Shown here: in pieces, positions 15,161 through 23,190 of the stretch | Layout of the letters: every line of letters starts with the position of its first letter | Numbering within the stretch: position 1 is the stretch's first letter | NCBI RefSeq assembly: GCF_042649925.1 | Contig: NZ_JBHSAF010000002.1 | Location: 222,539-286,538, forward strand | Direction of reading: 5' to 3' | DNA length: 64,000 nt | Source of the DNA: Pseudaeromonas sharmana | Lineage (GTDB): Bacteria > Pseudomonadota > Gammaproteobacteria > Enterobacterales > Aeromonadaceae | The notes under the pieces: model-generated | The model's input: only the letters and a program-made list of their open reading frames with translations | Database searches by the model: none | What the model was told of the DNA's origin: nothing | Made by a program: the position numbers and the translations under genes

Positions 15161-16051
15161 ATGCACAGGGGGATCGGCTGGGCGGTAGGGCTATGTGCAT
15201 TCTGTGTCATGCCGCTGTGGGCAGCACCCACTATCTACACCTACCGTGGCGCCGAGAGTGCCAGCGATAGCCGCAATCAGTATACGGCAGCACTGCTGCG
15301 ACTGGCGCTGGAGAAGACCCGGGATCTCGGGGGCGAGGCCGAGCTACAGGCCAGTCCGCCGATGAACACCACCCGCGCCGCGCAGGAGCTGGAAAAAGGC
15401 ACCTATCCCAATTTTATTCTCAAGCTGAGCTACAGTCCCGTGCATGAAGAACACGGCCTGATCCGTGGTGCCTATGATATCGACCTGGGCGTCATCGGGT
15501 ACCGCGTTTGCTTTACCCGCCAGGGGCGGCTACCGCAACTGGCGGGTGTGGCGACGCCGCAACAGCTCTCGCCCTATCTGTTCGGCGTTGGTACCGGCTG
15601 GCAGGATAGCCAAATCCTTCAGCACAACGGTTTTAAGGTGCTAGAGGTCGGAAGCTACAAGAGCTTGTTTCCGATGCTGGCCCGAGGGCGCTTCGATCTG
15701 TTCTGCCGTGGTATCAACGAGGTGGCCGATGAGCGGGCTGAGGCCGAGCGCCACCCGGCGCTGGTACTGGAGCCGACACTGATGCTCTATTACGATCTGC
15801 CGCGCTTCTTCTATGCCAACGCTCGCGACAAGGCGGCGCTGGCGCGGGTGGACATTGGGGTACGCCGTGCCGCTGCCGATGGTTCGTTGCAGGCATTGTG
15901 GCAGCAGTTCTACCTGCCCAGTATCCAGCTGGTTCAGCCGCAACAGCGTCATGTGCTTCGGCTGGATAATCCGGATGTGGCCGGATTGGGGTGGGATCCG
16001 CAGCAGTGGGTGTATGAACCGCTGAGCAACAGTTTCCAGCTTCGCCGCTGA
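15161..16051 (+). CDS. periplasmic solute-binding-like protein
   Basis: A 296 aa secreted protein with a clear signal peptide (GWAVGLCAFCVMPLWAAP). The remainder resembles the family-3 solute-binding fold: RNQYTAALLRLALEKT, MNTTRAAQELEKG, a middle VIGYRVCFTRQGR, and the domain-crossing SYKSLFPMLARGRFDLFCRG. No transporter partner is adjacent. Two ATG codons stand in tandem at 15158 and 15161; the second has better spacing from AGGAG. Proteins of this layout often act as periplasmic sensors or orphan binding proteins. Ligand unknown. Confidence 0.65.
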   Translation: MHRGIGWAVGLCAFCVMPLWAAPTIYTYRGAESASDSRNQYTAALLRLALEKTRDLGGEAELQASPPMNTTRAAQELEKGTYPNFILKLSYSPVHEEHGLIRGAYDIDLGVIGYRVCFTRQGRLPQLAGVATPQQLSPYLFGVGTGWQDSQILQHNGFKVLEVGSYKSLFPMLARGRFDLFCRGINEVADERAEAERHPALVLEPTLMLYYDLPRFFYANARDKAALARVDIGVRRAAADGSLQALWQQFYLPSIQLVQPQQRHVLRLDNPDVAGLGWDPQQWVYEPLSNSFQLRR

Positions 16052-16141
16052 GGGGGGCCTGCGTTTTTCGTCTCGTCCCTGCGGCATGCTAGAATCCCCA
16101 ACCTTGCGCCTGCGTGGCGCCTTGCCGATGTGAGAAGAGCC

Positions 16142-17485
16142 ATGTCCTTGAACGATGCCGTGACCGTGACGATAACTGACCTGACCGACAAGGGAGACGG
16201 CATCGGCCAGCTCGACGGACGTACCCTGTATGTCAGTGGTGCGCTGCCCGGGGAGCAGGTTCAGGTGCGTTTGCACGGCGTCAAACCGAAATATGCTCAA
16301 GGCGAACTGTTGGCGGTGCTGCAACCCAGCCCGGACCGCGTCGCCAATTTCTGCTCCCATGATGAGTGCGGTGGCTGCCAGATCGGTATCCTCGACTATG
16401 CGGCCCAGCTGCGTCTCAAACGCCAGCGTGTGCAGCAGGCGCTCGCCGCCAAGGGGCTGAGTGCCGAGGTCGCGGCCTGCCTGGGGATGGAGGAACCGTA
16501 CGCCTATCGCAACAAGGCGTTGTATGCGGTGCAGGCGACGGCCAACGGCGCCGAGCTGGGCTTCTTTCGCAAGCAGAGCCATGCCCTGGTGCGCTGCGAT
16601 GACTGCGGCATCCAGCCGGCGTTGACCGCCGAGCTGGTGGCGACGGTGCGCGACTGGCTGCAGACCCATGACATCGCCGGCTACGACGAGGCGGCGCACA
16701 GCGGTACGCTGCGTTATCTGATGCTGCGCGATGGCCGCCTCAGCGGCCAGTGGCAACTGGTTCTGGTGACGCTCGGCGAGACATTGCCCGAGGTGGCCGA
16801 TCTGCTGGCGCGGCTGGCGCGCTTCCCGCAACTGCACAGCGTGGTGCAGAACATCAATCCGCAGCGCGGCAATCGCATCCTGGGCTTTAGCAACCGGGTG
16901 TTGCTGGGCGAGGAGGGGATCCACGATACGTTGTGCGGGCTCGACTTCTATCTGACACCGCTGGCGTTTTACCAGATCAACCCGCCCCAGACCTCGGTGC
17001 TGTATCAGCAGGCGCTGGCGGCCTGTGGCCTGGGCGGAGACGAGACGGTGTTCGACATCTACTGCGGCATAGGTACCATCTCGTTGTGTCTGGCGCGCCA
17101 GGCTCGGCGCGTGGTGGGGATTGAACTGGTGCCGGAGGCCATCGATGCCGCCCGTGCCAACGCCGAGCGCAATGGCCTGGACAATACCGAGTTTCATGCC
17201 GGCGCGGCCGAGGCGGTGGTGCCGGCGCTGTACGCCGCCGGCTATCGCGCCGATGTGGTGGTGGTGGATCCGCCGCGCAAGGGGTGCGAGCGCATAGTGC
17301 TGGAGACCATGCTGCAGATGGCACCACGCACCCTGGTCTATGTCTCGTGCGATCCGGATTCGCTGGCGCGGGATCTGGCCTACCTGACGGCCCATGGTTA
17401 TGGCTTGCAGTCGGTACAGCCGGTGGACATGTTCCCGCACACGCTGCACGTCGAGAGCGTAGCATGCCTGCATCGATGGGAATAA
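16142..17485 (+). CDS. rlmD: 23S rRNA (uracil-C5)-methyltransferase, RumA/TrmA family
   Basis: SAM-dependent RNA m5U methyltransferase of 447 aa. It has an N-terminal TRAM domain (TDLTDKGDGIGQLDGRTLYV), an iron-sulfur cluster motif (CSHDECGGC, with a further CDDC near residue 150), and a C-terminal Rossmann domain with DIYCGIGTISLCLA. The active-site block VSCDPDSLARDL carries the nucleophilic cysteine. The motif-I region reads more like the RlmCD-type enzymes of Gram-positive bacteria than E. coli RlmD, so which uridine it modifies (U1939, U747 or both) is not certain. ATG at 16142 after AAGAGCC is preferred to the GTG at 16130. Confidence 0.85.
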   Translation: MSLNDAVTVTITDLTDKGDGIGQLDGRTLYVSGALPGEQVQVRLHGVKPKYAQGELLAVLQPSPDRVANFCSHDECGGCQIGILDYAAQLRLKRQRVQQALAAKGLSAEVAACLGMEEPYAYRNKALYAVQATANGAELGFFRKQSHALVRCDDCGIQPALTAELVATVRDWLQTHDIAGYDEAAHSGTLRYLMLRDGRLSGQWQLVLVTLGETLPEVADLLARLARFPQLHSVVQNINPQRGNRILGFSNRVLLGEEGIHDTLCGLDFYLTPLAFYQINPPQTSVLYQQALAACGLGGDETVFDIYCGIGTISLCLARQARRVVGIELVPEAIDAARANAERNGLDNTEFHAGAAEAVVPALYAAGYRADVVVVDPPRKGCERIVLETMLQMAPRTLVYVSCDPDSLARDLAYLTAHGYGLQSVQPVDMFPHTLHVESVACLHRWE

Positions 17486-17530
17486 CAGCTTCGATTTGTA
17501 AACGATATCACTACTGAGTGTTGGAGTCAG

Positions 17531-17556
17531 GCGCCGTCATGGCGCTTTATTTTTGC
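17531..17556 (+). terminator. weak terminator after the RNA methyltransferase
   Basis: Stem GGCGCC / GGCGCT with loop GTCAT, followed by TTATTTTT. Confidence 0.5.
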
Positions 17557-17563
17557 AGTTGAC

Positions 17564-17592
17564 TTGGTTTGTTTCGGCGATTTGCGTATGCT
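17564..17592 (+). promoter_or_regulatory. predicted promoter of the SemiSWEET gene
   Basis: TTGGTT (17564-17569), 17 bp spacer, TATGCT (17587-17592). Transcription would begin near 17599, just before the operator. Confidence 0.55.
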
Positions 17593-17606
17593 GGCAGGTA
17601 GATAAG

Positions 17607-17620
17607 TGTAATCGATTACA
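17607..17620 (+). promoter_or_regulatory. LacI-family operator-like palindrome
   Basis: The perfect palindrome TGTAATCGATTACA matches the LacI/GalR consensus TGNAANCGNTTNCA at every fixed position. It lies about +9 to +22 from the predicted start, a repressing position. No LacI-type gene is in the window, so the regulator would act in trans. Confidence 0.65.
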
Positions 17621-17665
17621 CAAGCAACTGTAGCGCTCTGCTCGCCTGACTCAAGGAGTGACCCT

Positions 17666-17926
17666 ATGCAATCCGTGCTGATTAACCGTCTTGGCTGGTT
17701 CGCCTCGCTGATGGCGATGGTGATGTATGCCTCTTACCTCGATCAGATCCGTCTTAATATCAGCGGGGCTTCTGGCTCGCTGCTGCTACCGATCGCCGCC
17801 ACCATCAATTGTCTAGCCTGGGTCGGTTACTCCTGGCTCAAGCCACAGAAGGATTGGCCCATGCTCTGTTGCAATGCCCTCGGCGTGGTGGTTTGTGGTG
17901 CCACTGTCATTACGGCACTGCTGTGA
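17666..17926 (+). CDS. SemiSWEET-family small sugar transporter
   Basis: An 86 aa membrane protein with three helices, the size of a SemiSWEET protomer that dimerises to pass sugars. The first helix has ASLMAMVMYASYLDQIRLNI, where SYLDQI corresponds to the PQ-loop position (usually PQ). INCLAWVGYSWLKPQKDWP matches the conserved N and W-x-x-Y region, and a last helix ends the protein. AAGGAGTGACCCT precedes the start. It is monocistronic, with its own promoter and a LacI-type operator, which fits sugar-dependent expression. The sugar is unknown. Confidence 0.82.
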   Translation: MQSVLINRLGWFASLMAMVMYASYLDQIRLNISGASGSLLLPIAATINCLAWVGYSWLKPQKDWPMLCCNALGVVVCGATVITALL

Positions 17927-18050
17927 CGGTATCGTCATTGGGTAATACGCCAGGCGGTGGCCAGTGCATCCGTGAGCCGGGTGGCTGGCAACCGAGGCCA
18001 AGCGTGAGGAATATCGCCGTCAGCAGAGGCTACTGACGGCGTGGCCGCGA

Positions 18051-18335
18051 TCACTGTTCTTCGCGGTGATCGCGTCTGTGTTCTTCGTTGTCGAGCCAGC
18101 TGATGGCGCTGGTCACCGCGTAAATGACCCGTTCTTCCATCTCATGGCGCTTCTCGTCACTGGTGAAGTAGGCCATGTCGACGGTGTAGCGGATATAGTG
18201 GGCCGGTAACTGGTTCAGCACTAGGCAGCAGAGGTCGGCAAGGTAATCGGCATCACGGGTGCGATCCAGCTCCAGCGCGCGAATGTAGTGCTGGACCAGA
18301 TCTTCGTAATAGTTGTGAATGTCTTCGAGAGCCAT
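18051..18335 (-). CDS. ComFB-like late competence protein
   Basis: A 94 aa cytoplasmic protein of the ComFB family: MALEDIHNYYEDLVQHYIRA, then DYLADLCCLVLNQLPAHYIR and YVT-like hydrophobic ends. ComFB proteins are small all-helical proteins named from the Bacillus comF operon; in some bacteria they bind cyclic dinucleotides. The usual LNxLPxxY core is present (LNQLPAHY). The start at 18335 follows AGGAAA; a longer reading from 18374 would run into the tRNA terminator. The function in this organism is not shown by the context. Confidence 0.75.
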   Translation of the reverse strand: MALEDIHNYYEDLVQHYIRALELDRTRDADYLADLCCLVLNQLPAHYIRYTVDMAYFTSDEKRHEMEERVIYAVTSAISWLDNEEHRRDHREEQ

Positions 18336-18378
18336 GGGGCGGGTTTCCTGATCGGGAAAATGACTCAGATACATATAA

Positions 18379-18411
18379 CAAAAAACCCGAGATGATGCTC
18401 ATCTCGGGTTC
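18379..18411 (-). terminator. terminator of the tRNA-Leu cluster
   Basis: On the minus strand: stem CCCGAGATGA / TCATCTCGGG (GC between the arms), then TTTTTTG. Confidence 0.85.
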
Positions 18412-18419
18412 ACAATTCG

Positions 18420-18505
18420 TGGTGCGAGAGGAGGGACTTGAACCCTCACGCCCGGGGGGCACTAACACCTGAAGCTAGCGCGTCTACCAATTCCGCCACC
18501 CTCGC
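18420..18505 (-). tRNA. tRNA-Leu (anticodon CAG), copy 1
   Basis: Class II tRNA, 86 nt including encoded CCA. It begins GCGAGGGTGGCGGAATTGG, has anticodon CAG in CTTCAGGTG, a long variable arm, the T loop GGTTCAAGTCC and ends CTCGCACCA. Confidence 0.95.
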
Positions 18506-18574
18506 ACATAGTGTTTGTCGGCTGTTTTTACATGCTGCCAACCGCATGGTCTGGGTCTGCTTCACCACAGTAAG

Positions 18575-18660
18575 TGGTGCGAGAGGAGGGACTTGAACCC
18601 TCACGCCCGGGGGGCACTAACACCTGAAGCTAGCGCGTCTACCAATTCCGCCACCCTCGC
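18575..18660 (-). tRNA. tRNA-Leu (anticodon CAG), copy 2
   Basis: Identical to copy 1 over 86 nt with encoded CCA. The spacer to copy 1 is about 69 bp and not conserved. Confidence 0.95.
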
Positions 18661-18720
18661 GCAGACATTTCTGACGGTTTTCAATGTTGTCAGCCCATCG
18701 ACAAGTGCACTCGTAAGAGT

Positions 18721-18806
18721 TGGTGCGAGAGGAGGGACTTGAACCCTCACGCCCGGGGGGCACTAACACCTGAAGCTAGCGCGTCTACCAATTCCGCCAC
18801 CCTCGC
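18721..18806 (-). tRNA. tRNA-Leu (anticodon CAG), copy 3
   Basis: Identical to copies 1 and 2, with encoded CCA. Spacer to copy 2 about 60 bp. Confidence 0.95.
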
Positions 18807-18882
18807 CTCACTTGTCCGCTGCTTTTTTCGTTGTCAGCACAACGTCTGATTTTTGGGTTGTCAGCCAACCTTGAATCCAGTT

Positions 18883-18968
18883 TGGTGCGAGAGGAGGGAC
18901 TTGAACCCTCACGTCCGGGGGACACTAACACCTGAAGCTAGCGCGTCTACCAATTCCGCCACCCTCGC
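18883..18968 (-). tRNA. tRNA-Leu (anticodon CAG), copy 4 with compensatory change
   Basis: First gene of the cluster. It differs from the others only in the variable arm, where a C:G pair is replaced by T:A (GTGTCCCCCGGACGT against GTGCCCCCCGGGCGT), which preserves the stem. Confidence 0.95.
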
Positions 18969-18981
18969 ATCTGGAGCCCGC

Positions 18982-19009
18982 ATTCTAGCGATTTCAGATA
19001 TGGCGTCAA
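18982..19009 (-). promoter_or_regulatory. promoter of the tRNA-Leu cluster
   Basis: On the minus strand TTGACG (19009-19004), 16 bp spacer, TAGAAT (18987-18982), then a GC-rich discriminator GCGGGCTCC typical of stringently controlled stable-RNA promoters. Confidence 0.75.
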
Positions 19010-19060
19010 CAACTGTTTTGCATTCCATGATGCGATGGCGCGCTTTTTGTACGGCTGCGG

Positions 19061-20518
19061 TTAGCGTCGATTGCTGACACCCAACGCCTCTTGATACATC
19101 AGCTCGTATTCGCGCACCGAATCGCTCCACAGGTAACGGGTGCGCATCGCTTGTTCCTGCACACGGCGGTACTCACAAGGCTCTTGCAGGAAGAACAGCA
19201 GGGCGCGACGTAGTGTCGACAGCAGCGCCAGGGGTTCCGGCTCCTGGAAGCTGAACCCCGTTGCGCGCCGGGGTTGGGTATCGTAATCGACGACGGTATC
19301 ACGCAAGCCACCTACGGCGCGGATGATCGGCAGCGTGCCATAGGCCAGACTGTACATCTGGTTCAGGCCGCAGGGTTCAAACAGCGATGGCATCAGGAAG
19401 AAGTCGCTGCCGGCTTCAACCAGATGCGCCAGGGCATTGTCGTGGGCATTCAGGTAGGCAAGCCGATCCGGATACGCTTTCATCAGTTCGGTCAGGCGAT
19501 CCTGCAACGCCGGTTCACCGGTGCCGACGATGACCACCTGCAGCTGATGTACCAGGAATTTGTCGAGGATTGGCAGCAGCAGGTTCAGCCCTTTTTGCTC
19601 GGTCAGCCGGCAGACCATGCCGAACATCGGCAGATCGCTGATCGGCAGGCCGGCACGTTTTTGCAACGCATGTTTGCACAGCACCTTGTCGTCTAGGTGT
19701 TGGACGTCATAGTTGACTGGAATCAGGGGATCGGTTTTGGGGTCCCAGTCTGCATAGTCACAGCCATTGATGATGCCGCGCACATCGCTGGAGCGTTCCT
19801 GAAAATTCTTCGCCATGCCATGGCCGCCCAGATAGGTCATCAATTCAGAGGCATAACTGGGGCTGACGGCGTTGATTTTGTCGGCGTAAAGCACACCACA
19901 CTTCAGGAAGTTGATGTAGGCATGCCCTTGCATGATGGCTTCATTGTACGTGTCGGTGATCTCCGGCAAGGCCCACAGCTGGTTACGCTCGAACACACCT
20001 TGAAACGCACCGTTGTGGATGGTTAGCACCGAGCGTGTGCTCTGGAAGAAGCTGTGATTGGCATAGCGGGTCTTCAGCAGCATAGGCACCAGGGCGGTAT
20101 GCCAGTCATTGCAGTGCACTATGTCCGGACGGAAGCCGATCTTCTCTGCCACCTGCAGACAGGCGCCGGAGAAGAAGGCAAAACGCTCACCGTTATCTGG
20201 GTAGGCGTTATTGTTTTCGGCATACAGGCTGGCGCGATCGAAGTAATTAGGAAATTCGATCAGGACGACCGGGACGTCGTCCAGGGTCATCTCGCGCACT
20301 TGATACGGAATGTCGGTATGGCCAGGACGGGTCGGCAGGGTAAAGCCACCGATATGGCCGGCTTTTTCCCGGTTCGGGATGGCCGCGTAGTAGGGCATCA
20401 CGATGCGCACATCGTGACCGCGACGCTTGAGGGCCAGGGGTAACGACTTGGCTACGTCGGCCAGACCACCGGTCTTGGCAAAGCTCTCAACTTCGGAGGC
20501 GATAAACAGAATATTCAT
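19061..20518 (-). CDS. glgA: glycogen synthase
   Basis: ADP-glucose-dependent glycogen synthase (GT5 family), 485 aa against 477 in E. coli. It extends alpha-1,4-glucan chains in the cytoplasm. The N-terminal ADP-glucose loop KTGGLADVAKSLPLAL is present. CNDWHTALVPMLLK, VCRLTEQKG and the C-terminal EPCGLNQMYSLAYGTLPIIR (E-x7-E-like loop) complete the active site. It starts 3 bp after the glgC stop, so glgCA is one operon without branching enzyme or phosphorylase genes in view. Confidence 0.95.
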   Translation of the reverse strand: MNILFIASEVESFAKTGGLADVAKSLPLALKRRGHDVRIVMPYYAAIPNREKAGHIGGFTLPTRPGHTDIPYQVREMTLDDVPVVLIEFPNYFDRASLYAENNNAYPDNGERFAFFSGACLQVAEKIGFRPDIVHCNDWHTALVPMLLKTRYANHSFFQSTRSVLTIHNGAFQGVFERNQLWALPEITDTYNEAIMQGHAYINFLKCGVLYADKINAVSPSYASELMTYLGGHGMAKNFQERSSDVRGIINGCDYADWDPKTDPLIPVNYDVQHLDDKVLCKHALQKRAGLPISDLPMFGMVCRLTEQKGLNLLLPILDKFLVHQLQVVIVGTGEPALQDRLTELMKAYPDRLAYLNAHDNALAHLVEAGSDFFLMPSLFEPCGLNQMYSLAYGTLPIIRAVGGLRDTVVDYDTQPRRATGFSFQEPEPLALLSTLRRALLFFLQEPCEYRRVQEQAMRTRYLWSDSVREYELMYQEALGVSNRR

Positions 20519-20521
20519 CTA

Positions 20522-21739
20522 TCAAAAACCAATCCTGGCGCCTTTGGGCACGACAACAATTCCCTGCTCGGATACGGTAAACCGTTCACGATCAAGGGCC
20601 AGATTCTCCCCGATAACGACACCGGGGGCAATTTCAACATGTTTATCAATAATGGTGCGAAACAAGCGGCACCCCTCTCCAATTTTAACGTCACCCAGCA
20701 GGACGGAGTCCTGGATATGGGAACCGCAGGCGATATTGCAGCGGAACCCTAACACGCTGCGCTCTATCGTGCTGCCCTGAATGTAACAACCGGCAGAGAT
20801 CAACGAGTGAGAGATATTGGCCCTGTGCTCCGGCGTGTCGATAAAGGTCGCCGGCGGAACGGGCGGGTAATAGGTATGCAGTGGCCACTTGCGGTTGTAG
20901 AGCGAAAATGGCGGATTGTCACTAACCAGATCCATATGGGCTTGCCAGTAGGTATCGATATTGCCGACATCGCGCCAATAGACCCCGGTTTTTTCGCCTT
21001 CTACTTTGTTGGTGCCGTAGTCATAGACATAGACAGGGGCGCGCGGGTAGAGATCCGGGATGATATCGCGGCCAAAGTCATGGCTTGAGGCTTCGTTTTC
21101 GGCATCGGCGGTCAGTTCGGAAAACAGCGTGTGGGTATCGAAGACATAGTTACCCATCGATGCCAGGGCGTGATCTGGATCGCCGGGAATCGGTTTGGGG
21201 TGTACCGGCTTCTCCTCGAAACCGATCATCCGGCCGCTGGCATCAACTTCAATGATGCCAAACTTGCGGCCTTCGGCAATCGGTACCCGAATGGCCGCCA
21301 CGGTCAGCACTGCGTGCTTTTCTTTGTGGAAATCGAGCATCTGGCGGATATCCATCTTGTAGATGTGGTCGCTGCCAAAGATGCAGACATGATCTGGTGC
21401 CGTCAGCTCTATAAAGCCGAGATTTTGGTAGATGGCATCGGCGGTGCCGTCATACCAGCGTTTCCCCATCCGCATCTGTGCCGGAATCGGATCGATAAAG
21501 CGGCCGCTGATCCCACTCACATTCCAGCCTTTTTTCATGTGCAGATAGAGTGATTGTGACTTGAACTGAGTCAGGACGTAGATGCGCAGGAAGTCCGAGT
21601 TGACGAAGTTGTTGAGAACAAAATCAATCAACCGATAGCTGCCGCCGAAAGGCACGGACGGTTTGCTGCGCGTCACCGTCAGCGGCTGGAGTCGGGTACC
21701 TTCGCCCCCGGCCAGAATCATTGCCAATACACCTGCCAT
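20522..21739 (-). CDS. glgC: glucose-1-phosphate adenylyltransferase
   Basis: ADP-glucose pyrophosphorylase of 405 aa, making the glucosyl donor for GlgA from glucose-1-phosphate and ATP. The nucleotide loop LAGGEGTRLQPLTVTRSKPS is at the N-terminus; ASMGNYVFDTHTL and the E-x-K motif GFEEKP are in the catalytic domain. The C-terminal part is a left-handed beta-helix (CYIQGSTIERSVLGFRCNI). It is somewhat shorter than the 431 aa E. coli enzyme at both ends. First gene of glgCA. Allosteric control by a glycolytic intermediate is expected from the family. Confidence 0.95.
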   Translation of the reverse strand: MAGVLAMILAGGEGTRLQPLTVTRSKPSVPFGGSYRLIDFVLNNFVNSDFLRIYVLTQFKSQSLYLHMKKGWNVSGISGRFIDPIPAQMRMGKRWYDGTADAIYQNLGFIELTAPDHVCIFGSDHIYKMDIRQMLDFHKEKHAVLTVAAIRVPIAEGRKFGIIEVDASGRMIGFEEKPVHPKPIPGDPDHALASMGNYVFDTHTLFSELTADAENEASSHDFGRDIIPDLYPRAPVYVYDYGTNKVEGEKTGVYWRDVGNIDTYWQAHMDLVSDNPPFSLYNRKWPLHTYYPPVPPATFIDTPEHRANISHSLISAGCYIQGSTIERSVLGFRCNIACGSHIQDSVLLGDVKIGEGCRLFRTIIDKHVEIAPGVVIGENLALDRERFTVSEQGIVVVPKGARIGF

Positions 21740-21783
21740 ATCACGCTGTCCTTAAAAAAAGAAAACGGTTTCATTGCGATTAT

Positions 21784-21816
21784 AAAAAAATTACCCCGCG
21801 CAGGTGGAGGTAATTT
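21784..21816 (-). terminator. terminator after rsmC
   Basis: On the minus strand the stem AAATTACC / GGTAATTT is followed by TTTTATA. It separates rsmC from glgC. Confidence 0.7.
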
Positions 21817-21871
21817 GTACATTTTCGCAATCTAGCAGATCCGATGAGATCTTGTTAAGCCTCAGCCGTGG

Positions 21872-22909
21872 TTACTGTGCGAGATATAGCCGGAATTTAC
21901 GATTTTCGGCGATGATCTGCTGTTGTTTGAATGCGCGATCCAGATAAGGCGGGTAGCGCAGGAAGGCATTGGCAACCAACAGCATCTTCCCGCCACGTGC
22001 CAGGAGGCTCGGGGCGGCCGTGATCATCTGTTCTGTGGGGGCGTACAGGGTGTTGAGTCCGGCATGAAACGGTGGGTTGGTGATTAGATAATCTAGACCG
22101 GCGGCCACGTCGGACAACATGTCGGAGGCCAGCACATCGCCCTGCAAGCCGTTGCAAGCCAGCGTTCTACGACTGGATTCCAGAGCCAACGCATTGATGT
22201 CGCAAAGTTGTAGACGGATGGCGGGATAACGGCGAGCGAGCACGGCGCCGATGACGCCGGCACCACAGCCCAGATCCAGCACTCGGCCATGCAGCGCAGG
22301 CACGTGCTCGAGCAGCAGCGCCGACCCCTCATCCAGCCCGTCAGCGCTGAATACCCCCGGCAGGGCGCATACGGTGAGCGGTTGCCCGTCGATCTGTAGT
22401 TGGTAGTGCTGCACCCAAGCATCGATGTTAAAGGGGGCTACGGCATGACTCAACTGGCCATGCACCAGACTGCAGCGCCGTGCGCTGTCGAGTTTATTGA
22501 ACTGTTGGCAGTAAGGCGCAAGCAGTTTGTCGGCGCCGTTGATGCCGCCCCTGTTCTCTCCGGCGAGAAAAAGTTCTGCTTCGGGGGTAAGCCAGGGCGC
22601 CAGGCAGGCAAGCAGGTACTGGCTTTCCCGCTTGGCCTTCGGCAGTAGTAACAGCAAGGCATCATAGTCTGCCGACAGTCCTTGCGGCTGATGCCCAAAT
22701 TGCAGGGTGACTCCAGCTCCCGGAGCCGCCGCCTGCAGTGCCAGATACCTGTGGTAGTCGTTACAGAACAGGGTGATGCTCCGAGCTTCATGACGCAGTG
22801 ACAGGACGAAGTTGTCCTCAAGATAGCCGGCAATCAGCAGGCGTTTCCCGGCAAACAGGGACAGATTGCGCTCCAGCAACTGGGCTACCGGACTCTCGGC
22901 GTAAGGCAT
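21872..22909 (-). CDS. rsmC: 16S rRNA (guanine-1207-N2)-methyltransferase
   Basis: SAM-dependent rRNA methyltransferase of 345 aa with the two-domain RsmC layout. The N-terminal half is a degenerate methyltransferase-like domain that helps RNA binding. The C-terminal half is catalytic, with motif I VLDLGCGAGVIGAVLA and motif IV ITNPPFHAGL. E. coli RsmC has 343 aa and methylates G1207 in assembled 30S subunits. The start at 22909 is chosen because GAGGAG lies 7-8 nt before it; an ATG five codons upstream lacks such a site. Confidence 0.9.
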   Translation of the reverse strand: MPYAESPVAQLLERNLSLFAGKRLLIAGYLEDNFVLSLRHEARSITLFCNDYHRYLALQAAAPGAGVTLQFGHQPQGLSADYDALLLLLPKAKRESQYLLACLAPWLTPEAELFLAGENRGGINGADKLLAPYCQQFNKLDSARRCSLVHGQLSHAVAPFNIDAWVQHYQLQIDGQPLTVCALPGVFSADGLDEGSALLLEHVPALHGRVLDLGCGAGVIGAVLARRYPAIRLQLCDINALALESSRRTLACNGLQGDVLASDMLSDVAAGLDYLITNPPFHAGLNTLYAPTEQMITAAPSLLARGGKMLLVANAFLRYPPYLDRAFKQQQIIAENRKFRLYLAQ

Positions 22910-22959
22910 GCGTTCACTCCTCATTGATCTGGGCGGCGATTATACATCAAGCCGAGCCG

Positions 22960-23160
22960 TGCTTGACATTTCGCCGTCGATGCAGAACTATGCTGTTTCA
23001 TTGCACACTTATACGGCTATAGATGACACTTTGCGCCTTGAAACGAAAATTCAAAAAACCTCTCAAAGCAGGGGCTATTTTCGTTTACGCGTAATCCGTT
23101 GTTGGCCTGTGCCAAATTGCTAAACCCCGGTTACGCAGCCCGTAACCGGGGTTTTTTTTC
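22960..23160 (+). ncRNA. structured leader or small RNA ending at a terminator before dapA
   Basis: This intergenic stretch has a -35-like TTGACA near 22962, a long stem AAACGAAAAT / ATTTTCGTTT (about 23040-23092) and a strong terminator at 23122-23159, all on the dapA strand and before the dapA ribosome site. It is either an independent sRNA or an attenuated leader of dapA. No lysine-riboswitch core is recognisable. Confidence 0.4.
23122..23159 (+). terminator. strong Rho-independent terminator upstream of dapA
   Basis: Stem AACCCCGGTTACG / CGTAACCGGGGTT with a short loop, followed by a run of T. It lies about 30 bp before the dapA start, so transcription entering dapA must start after it or read through. 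Confidence 0.85.
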
Positions 23161-23190
23161 AGGATATCAAGCATCAGACAAGGAGTTGGT

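Noticed and set aside
22960..23190. Lysine riboswitch before dapA
   Set aside because: The conserved AGAGG-type core and five-way junction pattern could not be recognised; only a stem and a terminator are visible.
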